Assembly (NCBI GenBank): GCA_003246455.1
Contig: QKAF01000107.1
Location: 1-53,827, forward strand
DNA length: 53,827 nt
Direction: 5' to 3'
Origin: Bacteroidota bacterium
GTDB lineage: Bacteria > Bacteroidota > Ignavibacteria > SZUA-365
Within the stretch, counting starts at the first letter, position 1. Each line of letters starts with the position of its first letter. Positions 16,694 through 26,088 of this stretch are shown here, piece after piece. The notes beneath the pieces are model-generated. The model was not told the DNA's origin and did not search any database. It saw nothing but the letters and a program-made list of their open reading frames with translations. Position numbers and translations under genes: made by a program.

Positions 16694-17308
16694 ATGAGAC
16701 GAACGAAAGAAGAAGCAGAAGTAACACGGGCGAACCTCCTTTCCGCCGCGCTGAAACTGTTTGGCGAGAACGGCGTGACCGCGACGCGTCTCGAGGATAT
16801 CGCCCGCGCAGCCGGTGTTTCCCGTGGTGCTCTCTACTGGCACTTCGACGGGAAAGGCGACATCATTATCGAACTGCTCAAGACCCGCACCGACAGTTTT
16901 TTCCATGTACTCGATGAAGCGCTCGGCGTGGCGGGCGATCCCCTGGACCGGATCAGCGGCGCACTGAACTCCCTGATGCGGCATCATGAAAACGATGTCG
17001 TTTTCCGCGACGCCATGATGCTCGAATTCGAGCGCGCAATCCTCGATGACCGGGATAACCGCTTTCACGCGTATCTCAAACAGACGACGGAGCGATATGT
17101 GAAAGTCTTTTCCGCCATCATCGAAGAGGGGAAACAGTACGGCAGTATCCGGGACGATTTCCCGACTCCCTACCTCCTCCAGTTTCTCGGGGCACTGACC
17201 ACCGGAGTATTCATGGAATACCGTCTCCTGAGCAGCGGGAATGCACTGACGCCGGGAGTGAATCGAGACGCTGTTATCAAGCTGGCAATCGAAGCGCTGA
17301 AAGCCTGA
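16694..17308 (+). CDS. TetR/AcrR-family transcriptional repressor of the RND operon
   Basis: The 204-aa protein begins RRTKEEAEVTRANLLSAALKLF and has an N-terminal helix-turn-helix (about 30-55; LEDIARAAGVSRGALYWHF), very close to the AcrR signature. The C-terminal domain (about 70-204) is the ligand-binding and dimer region. It is divergent, as usual for drug-sensing members. The start was set at 16694 to match AcrR-like N-termini; in-frame ATGs upstream (for example 16670) lie within the operator. Matching operators flank it on both sides, which predicts that it represses itself and the downstream MFP-RND-TolC genes and releases on binding a toxic ligand. Confidence 0.9.
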   Translation: MRRTKEEAEVTRANLLSAALKLFGENGVTATRLEDIARAAGVSRGALYWHFDGKGDIIIELLKTRTDSFFHVLDEALGVAGDPLDRISGALNSLMRHHENDVVFRDAMMLEFERAILDDRDNRFHAYLKQTTERYVKVFSAIIEEGKQYGSIRDDFPTPYLLQFLGALTTGVFMEYRLLSSGNALTPGVNRDAVIKLAIEALKA

Positions 17309-17346
17309 TCCAATCCGGACAGCCCATGCGCTTTTCCTTACGCTTT

Positions 17347-17370
17347 TTTACATACATACATGAATGTTTA
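17347..17370. promoter_or_regulatory. AcrR-type operator upstream of the RND efflux operon
   Basis: A 24-bp site beginning TTTACATACATACATG lies 35 bp before the membrane fusion protein start. It differs from the 16657-16680 copy only at two central bases (AA in place of TT). The pair of sites strongly links the TetR regulator to this operon. Confidence 0.75.
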
Positions 17371-17404
17371 CTCCTGTTCAAAAAATATTCTTGAGGCTTT
17401 CCCA

Positions 17405-18436
17405 ATGAAACACTACGCCCTGCTTCCCGTGCTGCTCGCGGTCGTCCTGGTCCAGACCGGCTGCGACAAAGGAAATTCATCACCGAGCAGCATGGAGGAA
17501 CTCCACAGGAAAAACGGCGTGCCCGTACGCGTCGAGGTCATCGGTCAGCATGCGCAGGCCGCGGACATGCGCTGGAACGCCGTGCTCTCCGGCGGAGAGG
17601 AATCGACGGCGAGCGCGATGGTTTCCGATCGCGTCGCGCGCATCGAGTACAAGGTCGGCGACCGGGTCGCCGGCGATGCCGTCGTCGTGCGCTTTCCTGC
17701 CGATAATCCCGCGGCGAACTACAACCAGGCCCGGGTGACGTTCGAGCATGCGCGGACTACGCTGAGCCGGATGGAATCGCTTTACAAGAGCGGCGGCATT
17801 TCGCAGCAGGAACTCGACAACGTGCGCACGCAGTTCCAGGTCGCCGAGGCGAACTGGAAAGCAACGCGCGAGGCGGTCAACGTGGAAGCACCCATCAGCG
17901 GCGTGATCACCCGCATCAACGTCACCGAATCGCAGAACGTAAAGGCCGGCGATCCCCTGTTCACCGTCGCGGACACACGGACGCTTCGCGCGCGCCTACT
18001 GGTCACCGAATCCGTCGCGCGTCTTCTCGCCGTGGGAGACGAAGCCAGCGCGGAGTATCGCGGGACCATGCTCAAGGGCCGGGTCGCGCAGGTCGACCGC
18101 TCGATGGAGAGCAAGAAACAGGCGTACGGCGTCATCCTGGAATTCGCGAACCCCGGAAAAACCGTCGCGAGCGGAAGCAACGCCCTGATCCGCGTACTTC
18201 CGCGCAAGGAAGGAAACGTCGTGATGATCGAACGCAAGGACCTTCAGCGCGAGAACGATGATTACTACGTGTTCGTCGCTCAGGAGAAAAAAGCCGTCCG
18301 GCGACCCGTAACCATCGGGGCGTCGATCGATACACGGGTGGAAATTCTGACCGGGCTGGCAAAAGGCGATCGACTGATCACCGCGAGCCAGATGATGCTT
18401 GAAGACGGCAGCGCCATCCGCGTGGTCGAGGACTGA
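17405..18436 (+). CDS. RND efflux periplasmic adaptor (membrane fusion lipoprotein)
   Basis: The 343-aa HlyD/AcrA-type adaptor links an inner-membrane RND pump to an outer-membrane channel. It has a signal peptide with lipobox-like VQTGC (Cys about 20) and a biotinyl-lipoyl half (about 60-95). A short coiled hairpin follows (NYNQARVTFEHARTTLSRMESLY ... QFQVAEANWKATREAV), then the second lipoyl half (VEAPISGVITRINV) and beta-barrel and membrane-proximal domains. The start at 17405 is supported by GAGG and gives a proper signal peptide; an upstream in-frame ATG at 17360 lies in the operator. It is the first gene of an operon with the pump and the channel. Confidence 0.93.
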   Translation: MKHYALLPVLLAVVLVQTGCDKGNSSPSSMEELHRKNGVPVRVEVIGQHAQAADMRWNAVLSGGEESTASAMVSDRVARIEYKVGDRVAGDAVVVRFPADNPAANYNQARVTFEHARTTLSRMESLYKSGGISQQELDNVRTQFQVAEANWKATREAVNVEAPISGVITRINVTESQNVKAGDPLFTVADTRTLRARLLVTESVARLLAVGDEASAEYRGTMLKGRVAQVDRSMESKKQAYGVILEFANPGKTVASGSNALIRVLPRKEGNVVMIERKDLQRENDDYYVFVAQEKKAVRRPVTIGASIDTRVEILTGLAKGDRLITASQMMLEDGSAIRVVED

Positions 18437-18466
18437 TTACAAACCAGATAATCGAAGGATTTACTC

Positions 18467-21400
18467 GTGTATATAGCAGATCTATCCATCAAACGCCCCA
18501 TACTCATGAGTATGGTGCTCATCGTGTTCGTCCTCTTCGGCGGCATCGCCTATTTCGGATTGAATCTCGAGCTCACACCTGAAATCACCCTGCCTGTCAT
18601 CACGGTCCAGACCGTGTACCCGGGTTCGGGCCCCAAGGAAATCGAATCGCAGATCTCCAGGAAGATCGAAGACGCCATATCGGGCGTCAGTGAAATCGAT
18701 TACATCCAGTCGTATTCCATGGAAAGCGTTTCCTACGTGCTCGTGTTTTTCGATATGTCGAAAAACGTGCACCAGGCGCTGCAGGAGGTGAAAGACAAGG
18801 TCGATCCGATCCTCAATGAACTCCCGCAGGATGCCGAACGTCCCGTCGTGCAGCGCTTTGATCCGACGGCCCTCCCCGTCGTCGAGATGGTGCTCTCGGG
18901 GAACGTGGACGCCACGGAGCTCTACGACATCGCCGACAAGCAGCTGCGGATGAAGCTCTCGCAGATTCGCGGCGTGGCGGATCTGTCGATCACCGGCGGG
19001 CGCGAGCGGGAAATTCGCATCGAACTCGACAGGCAGACCGTCGAGCAGCTCGGGATCTCGCTGCCCCGGCTTTCCCAGATTCTCGCGGCGCAGAATATCG
19101 AGATGCCCGGCGGCAGCATTCAGCGCAGTTCGCAGGAATTTTCCGTCCGTCTCGAAGGGAATTTCGATTCCGTCGAAAGCATCCGCAGCCTCGAGGTGCC
19201 GACCGCCAACGGCATGCGCAGACTCGGCGATATCGCCGTCGTCAGGGATATCGGCGAGGACGTCCGCAAACGCACCAGCTTCCGGAATTTCCGCGAGGGA
19301 ACGGGCGACGACAACGTGGTCCTGCTGAGTGTCATGCGGGCGACAGGCGGCAACGCCGTCGAGATCTATGACCTGCTGCAGGAAGAACTCCCCGATCTGC
19401 AGGCCGGACTGCCGGACGGATGCTCTCTGACCGTCGTCAACGAGGGGACGAGCTTCACGCGGGATTCCGTCGTCGATACTCTGACCAATATCGTCCTCGG
19501 CATCATCCTTACGTCGCTCATCCTGCTGTTCTTCCTTCACGACTACAAGTCGACGATCATCGTCGCGCTGTCGATGCCGATGTCCATCATCTCGACATTC
19601 CTGTTCATTCAGATCTTCGATTTCTCCCTGAATATCCTGAGCCTGATGGGGCTGTCGACATCGGTCGGCATCCTCGTCACCAACTCCGTGGTGGTTCTCG
19701 AAAACATCTTCCGCCACAAGGAAATGGGACACAACAAGCGCGAAAGCGCGTCGAAAGGAACAGGGGAAATCGCGCTCGCGGTTCTCGCCTCCACACTGAC
19801 CAACCTGATGGTGTTCCTGCCGCTTGCGACGCTTTCCAGCGTTGCCGGCAGCATGTTCAAGCAGTTCAGTCTCACGGTGGTGTTCGCCACGATTTTCTCT
19901 CTGATCATGTCCTTCACGCTCACGCCCATGCTGGCCTCGCTGATCCTTCCGGAAAGCGATCGGAAGAAGCACCCGATCGGCGAGCGCCTCGAAAAACTGT
20001 TCGCCTCCTGGGAACGGGTGTACGGGCGCCTTCTGGCGATACTCCTGCGAAGTAAAAAACGCGGCTTCGGCGTAATCGCCGCGACCATCGGACTGTTCGT
20101 CCTCACGATGATGTTCGCCGGGAACATCGGTTTCGAATTCATGGGAAAGATGGACGAAGGGTACATCGGCGTGCGCGTGGAGCTGCCGACGGGATACGAT
20201 CTTGCGTCCACGGCCAGAACCCTGCGCACCCTGGAAGACAGGATCGCGCAGTACCCCGACATCAGCCACTGCTGGACGACACTCGGCACCACCGGCAGCA
20301 CGAATGTCGGCGTGAACCTCGCCTACCTCAAGATCAAGCTCGTGCCGGCCGATCAACGGAGCAGTTCCACCAACGACATGGTCAGCGCGCTGATCGAGGA
20401 CTTCTCCGATGTTCCGAATGCGATCATCCGCGTATCCTCCATCACCTCGATGCAGATGGGCGAAGGAGATATCGAGTTCGATCTGCTCGGACCGAATCTC
20501 GACGAGCTCGAACAGATCAAGAACCGTCTCCTTCCCCGCATCACCGCCCTGCCCGGCATCCGCAACGTGAACACGAGTTCCCGGGCCGGGAAACCCGAGA
20601 TCACCATTACGCCGCGGCGCGACGTGATGGCGGAAGCCGGTGTGCTGATGTCGGATATCGCGCTCACGCTGCGCGGCAGTATCGACGGCATCGTCTCCAG
20701 CACGATCAAGGAGGCCGGAGAGGAATACGACATCCGCATAGTGATGTCGGATGAAAGCGTGGACACCCCTGAAGAAATCGGGAAGATTCCGGTGGTCGCC
20801 GCCTCCGGGACCTACGCGCTGGAACAGCTCGCCGATCTGCATTTCACGGAAGGGTATTCGACGATTGTGCGGAAGGACCGTTCCCGGGAAATCAAATTCA
20901 GCGCCAACATCGCCCCGGGCTTCGTCATGGGCGACGTCATGAACGAGATCGATGCCATCGTTGCGGAACAGGACCTCCCGAAGGGATACGAAACACGCTG
21001 GTCCAGCATGGCCAAGGAGATGAAGTCCACGACGATCGATATCGCCCGGGCCTTCATCATCGCGCTCCTCCTCACGTACATGCTGCTCGCGGCGATGCTC
21101 GAGAGTCTGACCCAGCCCCTGCTCATTCTCGGCACCGTCCCCACCGCCCTGATCGGCGTCGTGCTTTCCCTGCTGTGGACCGGCGCGACGATGAACATCA
21201 TTTCCATGCTTTCCATCGTCATGCTCATCGGTATCGTGGTCAACAACGGGATTCTGCTTCTGGACTACACGAACATCCTCGTCCGCGAACGCGGGATAGC
21301 CGCGCATGACGCCCTGCTCGAGGCCTGTCCGACCAAGCTGAAGCCCATCCTCATGTCGACACTGGCGATCATCCTCGGCATGCTGCCCATGGCGCTCGGC

Positions 21401-21562
21401 ATGGGTGCGTCAGGATCCGAACTGCGTCAGCCCATGGGCATCGTCTCTATCGGCGGACTGCTCGTTTCGACCATCATGTCGCTCGTGCTGATCCCGGTTC
21501 TCTATCACCTCACACATAAAACTTCAACGACACCCTCGACTGTTATACAGGACTCGAAATGA
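18467..21562 (+). CDS. RND (HAE1-type) efflux transporter, inner-membrane pump
   Basis: The 1,031-aa pump has the duplicated RND architecture: twelve predicted membrane helices and two large periplasmic loops (about 35-335 and 560-860). It starts with GTG, with GAAGGA 7 nt upstream; the first residues YIADLSIKRPILMSMV are family-typical. In TM4 the segment GILVTNSVVVLENI has Thr405 and Asn406 where AcrB has the two proton-relay aspartates (D407, D408). In TM10, GIVVNNGILLLDY has Asn926 at the AcrB Lys940 position. It may use another relay, or a different ion. The adaptor gene is upstream and the channel gene overlaps by 4 bp (ATGA). Confidence 0.95.
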   Translation: MYIADLSIKRPILMSMVLIVFVLFGGIAYFGLNLELTPEITLPVITVQTVYPGSGPKEIESQISRKIEDAISGVSEIDYIQSYSMESVSYVLVFFDMSKNVHQALQEVKDKVDPILNELPQDAERPVVQRFDPTALPVVEMVLSGNVDATELYDIADKQLRMKLSQIRGVADLSITGGREREIRIELDRQTVEQLGISLPRLSQILAAQNIEMPGGSIQRSSQEFSVRLEGNFDSVESIRSLEVPTANGMRRLGDIAVVRDIGEDVRKRTSFRNFREGTGDDNVVLLSVMRATGGNAVEIYDLLQEELPDLQAGLPDGCSLTVVNEGTSFTRDSVVDTLTNIVLGIILTSLILLFFLHDYKSTIIVALSMPMSIISTFLFIQIFDFSLNILSLMGLSTSVGILVTNSVVVLENIFRHKEMGHNKRESASKGTGEIALAVLASTLTNLMVFLPLATLSSVAGSMFKQFSLTVVFATIFSLIMSFTLTPMLASLILPESDRKKHPIGERLEKLFASWERVYGRLLAILLRSKKRGFGVIAATIGLFVLTMMFAGNIGFEFMGKMDEGYIGVRVELPTGYDLASTARTLRTLEDRIAQYPDISHCWTTLGTTGSTNVGVNLAYLKIKLVPADQRSSSTNDMVSALIEDFSDVPNAIIRVSSITSMQMGEGDIEFDLLGPNLDELEQIKNRLLPRITALPGIRNVNTSSRAGKPEITITPRRDVMAEAGVLMSDIALTLRGSIDGIVSSTIKEAGEEYDIRIVMSDESVDTPEEIGKIPVVAASGTYALEQLADLHFTEGYSTIVRKDRSREIKFSANIAPGFVMGDVMNEIDAIVAEQDLPKGYETRWSSMAKEMKSTTIDIARAFIIALLLTYMLLAAMLESLTQPLLILGTVPTALIGVVLSLLWTGATMNIISMLSIVMLIGIVVNNGILLLDYTNILVRERGIAAHDALLEACPTKLKPILMSTLAIILGMLPMALGMGASGSELRQPMGIVSIGGLLVSTIMSLVLIPVLYHLTHKTSTTPSTVIQDSK

Positions 21563-22884
21563 AACTGCCCATCGGAATAATCCTCAGCTTCTGCGTGCTG
21601 CTTCCGCTCCAGGCCCGGGCGCAGAGCTATACCCTCGACACCTATCTCGAAGAAGTGCAGCAGCACAACCGCGACCTCCAGCTGGCCCGGCAGGAGAAGC
21701 GCTCCGCCGGCGTGCAGGAAAGCGAAGCCCTTGCCGGCGCGCTTCCGAAGCTCGCCTTCGAAGCCGGATACAACGCGAACCTCACCGATTATTACATGTA
21801 TCTCGATCTCAGCGCACTGCAGCCGGGCGCCACCGGCGTCACCAAGGCCCCGATCAAGAGAAACAACGAATTCTCCGCCACCCTCGCATTGCAGCAGACG
21901 CTCTTCAGCCCGTCGGTCCTGTATGCCATCCGGGCATCGGAACAGTACAGCGCGCTGACTGACGAAGCTGTCGAGGATGCGCGGCAGAAAATCATGGTCG
22001 GCGCGAAAAAGCTGTTTTATCAGACCATCCTGCTCCAGCATGTCCTCGACGTCTCGCGGGCTTCACAGCAGAACGCGCTCGAGAACTACGAAACGATGAA
22101 GCTGAAATACAGCAACGGCCAGGTTTCGCAGCTGGACCTCCTCCTCGCGGAGACGCGCTGGCGGAATACGGTGCCCGCGACCGATGCGGCGGGACGCAAC
22201 CGTTCGATCGCGATGAACATGGTGAAAACCCTTGCGGGGATGGAACTCGACCGGGACATCACCCTTGCGGGGACACTCGAGGAAATTCCCCCGGAGCCTG
22301 CAGACGTGGCGCTGCAGCGCGCGTTCGAAACCCGCACCGACATCCGGATGCTGGAGATGGAGACCGAACTGCGCGGAACCGCGGTCCGCGCCGCGCGAAG
22401 CAGCTACTTCCCCGTCGTCACCGGCACGGTCGCATTCAACTATTCCGCGCAATCGGACGCTTTCCGTCTCGACGAAGAAAACAAACTCCTGTTTGCCGGG
22501 CTCACACTCTCCTGGCCGATTTATACCGGCGGATACCGCTCCGCCGAGGTGGAGAAAGCGACGATCGATCTCGAAAAAACCCGGTTGAAACTTCTGCAGC
22601 AGAAGGACGCGACGCGGAACGAACTCGCGAACATTCGCCTGCGTCTCCAGGAAGCCCGTAACCGCATCACCTCGGCGGACGCAACGCTGCAGGCCGCGCG
22701 CAAGGCGTTCGAGATCGCGGAAACCACGACCCGGAACGGCCTGACAACACAGCTGCAGCTGAAGGACGCACGCATGCAGTACGACCAGGCTCAGCTCGGG
22801 TACTACTCTGCCGTCTTCGATCTGCGCGAGGCCCAGTTCGACTGGGAGTACGCGAGCGGCTCCCTGGCGCGCGCGGACCGGTAA
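21559..22884 (+). CDS. TolC-like outer-membrane efflux channel
   Basis: The 441-aa protein has a signal peptide (ending about residue 22, QARAQ) and two OEP repeats. Each repeat combines long coiled helices (for example TRNELANIRLRLQEARNRI and GLTTQLQLKDARMQYDQAQLGYYSAVFDL) with beta strands of the barrel (FSATLALQQTLF, LFAGLTLSWPIYTGG). This is the trimeric exit duct of tripartite pumps. The ATGA overlap with the pump gene shows translational coupling. The regulator-cyclase gene begins 26 bp later, suggesting read-through. Confidence 0.93.
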   Translation: MKLPIGIILSFCVLLPLQARAQSYTLDTYLEEVQQHNRDLQLARQEKRSAGVQESEALAGALPKLAFEAGYNANLTDYYMYLDLSALQPGATGVTKAPIKRNNEFSATLALQQTLFSPSVLYAIRASEQYSALTDEAVEDARQKIMVGAKKLFYQTILLQHVLDVSRASQQNALENYETMKLKYSNGQVSQLDLLLAETRWRNTVPATDAAGRNRSIAMNMVKTLAGMELDRDITLAGTLEEIPPEPADVALQRAFETRTDIRMLEMETELRGTAVRAARSSYFPVVTGTVAFNYSAQSDAFRLDEENKLLFAGLTLSWPIYTGGYRSAEVEKATIDLEKTRLKLLQQKDATRNELANIRLRLQEARNRITSADATLQAARKAFEIAETTTRNGLTTQLQLKDARMQYDQAQLGYYSAVFDLREAQFDWEYASGSLARADR

Positions 22885-22910
22885 TCCGAATCCTCGAACA
22901 GCGGTCTCCC

Positions 22911-24926
22911 ATGAATCAGCCATCGGCCAGAACCCGCAAACTCGCCGCCGTCATGTTCACCGACATGGTGGGGTACACCGCGCTCATGCAGACGGACGAA
23001 GCGGATGCCCGCCGCATGCGCATCCACCAGCACGCCGTCATCGAACGCATGTGCCGGGAGTTTCGCGGGACGCTCGTGCAGAATTACGGAGATGGCAACC
23101 TGATTCTCTTTGATTCCTCCGTCGACGCGGTACGCTGCGGTACGGCCGTGCAGAAGATTCTGCAGAGGGAGCCGGTCGTCCCGCTGCGGATCGGGATCCA
23201 CATGGGCGAGGTGGTGCTCGATGACGACGGCGTGTATGGAGACTGCGTCAACGTGGCATCGCGCATCGAATCCCTCTCGATTGCCGGCGCGATACTGATT
23301 TCGGAAAAGGTCAACGGGGAACTGCAGAATCAGCCGCACTGCGTGACTGTTCCGGTCGGCGAATATCGGCTGAAGCATGTCACCAACCCGGTGAAAGTAT
23401 TCGCGGTGAAGGCGGACGGACTTCCCCTCCCCGACAGTACCACGGTGCACTCCGCGAAAGCCACGCTTCTGCGCAGCATCGCGGTGCTGCCATTCGCCAA
23501 CATGAGCAGCGACGCGGATGCGGAGTATTTCAGCGATGGCATAACCGAGGAGATCATCAACGCGCTTGTGCGCATCGACGGACTCCGGGTCACCGCACGG
23601 ACCTCTTCCTTCGCATTCAAGGGGCAAAACGTCGATCTCCGGACACTCGGCCGTCAGCTCGGCGTCAACTCGATCCTCGAAGGCAGCGTCCGAAAGTCCG
23701 GGAACCGGATTCGCATTACCGCGCAGCTGATCGATACCGCCGACGGCTTCCATCTCTTTTCCGAAACCTGGGACCGGGACATGAAGGATATTTTCCCGGT
23801 CCAGGATGAAATCGCTCGGGATGTCGCGGGGATGCTGGAAGGCGACCTGCACGCCGCGTTCGCCGAGCGCGGCCCCGCCCCTGAGCCCGCGGTCAACTTC
23901 AGCGCATACCAGTACTACCTGAAAGCCCTGCGCCAGCTGCACGGGCTTACGCCTCACAGCGCGTCTGCAGCCCTGGAATTCTGCAATGAAGCCCTGCGTA
24001 TCCAGCCCGGCTTCGCTCTCGCGTACAGCGCCATGTCTTCGGCCCTGCTTCTACTCGGTGTGAGCGGCCGCCTGTCGACACGGGACGCATACACGCGCGC
24101 ACGCCAATCCGCCCGCCGTGCACTCGCAATCGACCCGGACCTCGGACAGGCATATATCGCCATCGCCGGAGCGCGGGCATTCCAGGACTGGAATGTTCCG
24201 GCAGCGATACGGGCGATCAGAAAAGGTCTGTCGCGCAGTTCCGGGGAAGTGGCCCTCCACGCCATGCACGCAACACTGCTGTCGATTTCTCAGGAGCATG
24301 AACTGGCGGTTGAGGAAGCGCAGTATGCGCTGCGACTGGATCCGCTGTCACCGGCCGCAACTCTCGATTATGCGACCACCCTGTTTTCCGCGCGGCGCTA
24401 CGGTGACTGTCTCGATGTCATCGCGTCTGCGACGGTCAGCGCGGAAGTGGACAGCAGCTTCCGGGCGATCCGCGGCTGGATCAATCTGTTTCGCGGTGAT
24501 TACGAATCCGCGCAGAGCGATTTTGAATACTGCCGTGCCAGGAACGGGATGCAGCGGCATGCGCTGGCGGGACTCGGATTATTGCACGCGCTCCTGGGGC
24601 TGCACTCCGAAGCGCGTGATTATCTTGCCGCGCTCATGCGCCATCCGTCCGTCGCCACCGAGCAAGGGATGCATCTCGAACGCGCGATGGTGCATCTCGG
24701 GCTCGCGGAGATCGACGAAGCCCTGCAGCAGCTCGGCCATGCCGCCGAACAGCGGTCAGCCGAACTTCTCATGCTGGAAAACATTCCTCTCTGGGACGGC
24801 CTCTGGGGGGACGCGCGATACGAGCGGCTGATCAACCGCATGGGCCTGGCACGCCATCATGCGCATGCCGCACGGCTCGCCGGGACGCCGATGCCGCAGG
24901 GCATCTACGCCGGAACCAGGCCATGA
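22911..24926 (+). CDS. Class III adenylate/guanylate cyclase-type protein with TolB-like and TPR regions
   Basis: The 671-aa soluble-looking protein has an N-terminal class III cyclase domain (about 8-150). The two metal-binding aspartates are present (FTDMVGYT and YGDGNL), as is the transition-state Asn/Arg pair (VNVASR). The usual purine-selecting Lys before GDG is Gln (LVQNYGDG). A TolB-amino-terminal-like domain follows (about 185-305; SIAVLPFANMSSD, YFSDGITEEIINAL), then helical TPR-like repeats (about 315-610). Family members of this layout are common in FCB bacteria; product and partner are unknown. It lies directly after the efflux operon, so it may sense or signal envelope stress, which is inference. 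Its ribosome binding site is weak. Confidence 0.85.
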   Translation: MNQPSARTRKLAAVMFTDMVGYTALMQTDEADARRMRIHQHAVIERMCREFRGTLVQNYGDGNLILFDSSVDAVRCGTAVQKILQREPVVPLRIGIHMGEVVLDDDGVYGDCVNVASRIESLSIAGAILISEKVNGELQNQPHCVTVPVGEYRLKHVTNPVKVFAVKADGLPLPDSTTVHSAKATLLRSIAVLPFANMSSDADAEYFSDGITEEIINALVRIDGLRVTARTSSFAFKGQNVDLRTLGRQLGVNSILEGSVRKSGNRIRITAQLIDTADGFHLFSETWDRDMKDIFPVQDEIARDVAGMLEGDLHAAFAERGPAPEPAVNFSAYQYYLKALRQLHGLTPHSASAALEFCNEALRIQPGFALAYSAMSSALLLLGVSGRLSTRDAYTRARQSARRALAIDPDLGQAYIAIAGARAFQDWNVPAAIRAIRKGLSRSSGEVALHAMHATLLSISQEHELAVEEAQYALRLDPLSPAATLDYATTLFSARRYGDCLDVIASATVSAEVDSSFRAIRGWINLFRGDYESAQSDFEYCRARNGMQRHALAGLGLLHALLGLHSEARDYLAALMRHPSVATEQGMHLERAMVHLGLAEIDEALQQLGHAAEQRSAELLMLENIPLWDGLWGDARYERLINRMGLARHHAHAARLAGTPMPQGIYAGTRP

Positions 24927-25055
24927 CCATCGGCACCCCGATCGAAGAATGATCCGCAGGGTCATGGAGAATTCCATACCAACAGTGCCGGGAATTCCTT
25001 ACTATTTCTACTCTTCACCCCTTCGCGCATTCAGAACCAGAGATCGTAACCCTGT

Positions 25056-25907
25056 ATGTTCCGATATCATGATCCACAGTTCCAGGCGTACTTCAGTGTC
25101 GGCTTTCTGGAGGAGTCGTTTCCTGTTCAGCAGCGCATCCGGGTCCCGTACTATTCCGTCCTGCTCGGTTTCGAAGCGACATGTGCACTCCAGTACGACA
25201 TTGAACGCCTCACCCTCGACGCGCCGTCCGTGTTCACGCTCTCGCCGGGATCATTGATCGAAGTCCGCAGTGTCCCTGCCGAGACATATTACTGTATCCA
25301 GTTCAACCGGGAATTCTACTGCGTCGAGTACCATGATGCGGAGGTCTCCTGCAACGGACTCCTTTTCAACGCCGCGCTGCAGCCTCCTGTCATCACGATC
25401 CCCGAATCCGAACGGGGACCGCTTCGATTGCTGCTGCAGATGTTCGAGCATGAGTCGGCGAATTCCGACCGGCTTCAGCTCGAAATGCTCCGTGTCCTGC
25501 TGAAGCGGCTGATCATTTCCTGCACCCGTCTGGCCAAACAGCAGCTCGAGTCCGAACGTCTGCTCCGGTATTCACAGACGGATCTTCTGCGCAGCTACAG
25601 CGCGCTCGTTGAAAAGCACTTCCGTGAACTGCACAAGGTCACGGACTACGCGGTGATGCTGAATCGATCCCCGAAAACCCTGTCCAATCTTTTCGTGCAG
25701 TACAGCGGACGCAGCGCGCTGCAGGTCATCCACGACCGCCTGGTCCTTGAAGCCCAGCGCCTGCTGCTTCTCTCCGACAAATCTGCGAAGGAAATTTCAT
25801 TCGAACTCGGTTTCTGCGATCCCGCACAGTTCAACCGTTTCTTCAAGCGGCTCACCGGATGCACGACACTTGAATTCCGCGAGACCAGGCTGCGCTTCAG
25901 CGCATGA
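25056..25907 (+). CDS. AraC-family transcriptional regulator
   Basis: The 283-aa protein has an N-terminal cupin-like sensing domain (about 1-130) and a C-terminal double helix-turn-helix (about 185-283). The second helix-turn-helix matches the AraC signature (KEISFELGFCDPAQFNRFFKRLTGCTTLEFRE). A YAVMLNRSPKTLSNLF helix precedes it. The ligand is unknown. The start at 25056 has only a weak purine-rich region upstream. It follows the cyclase gene by ~130 bp in the same direction; targets could include the efflux operon or the lipoprotein gene at 26089. Confidence 0.85.
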   Translation: MFRYHDPQFQAYFSVGFLEESFPVQQRIRVPYYSVLLGFEATCALQYDIERLTLDAPSVFTLSPGSLIEVRSVPAETYYCIQFNREFYCVEYHDAEVSCNGLLFNAALQPPVITIPESERGPLRLLLQMFEHESANSDRLQLEMLRVLLKRLIISCTRLAKQQLESERLLRYSQTDLLRSYSALVEKHFRELHKVTDYAVMLNRSPKTLSNLFVQYSGRSALQVIHDRLVLEAQRLLLLSDKSAKEISFELGFCDPAQFNRFFKRLTGCTTLEFRETRLRFSA

Positions 25908-26088
25908 ATGCGAAGCGCGCAGCTGCGTCACTCCGAGGCCGAGCGGGCACGCGCTGGTCGACAGGGCACGGATAATTCCTGAAAACGGGAACAATCCTCA
26001 ATCATTCGGGAAAAACTGTCATTTCACCTCACTTGGCGCTGCGATAGCTTGAATACACAACCTATCCACACAAACTTCGAGGTCTGAG

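Noticed and set aside
18482-21307. 941-aa open frame antisense to the RND pump
   Set aside because: It mirrors the pump frame. The His/Asp/Arg-rich translation has no domain logic, and GC-rich codon bias makes long antisense frames common here.
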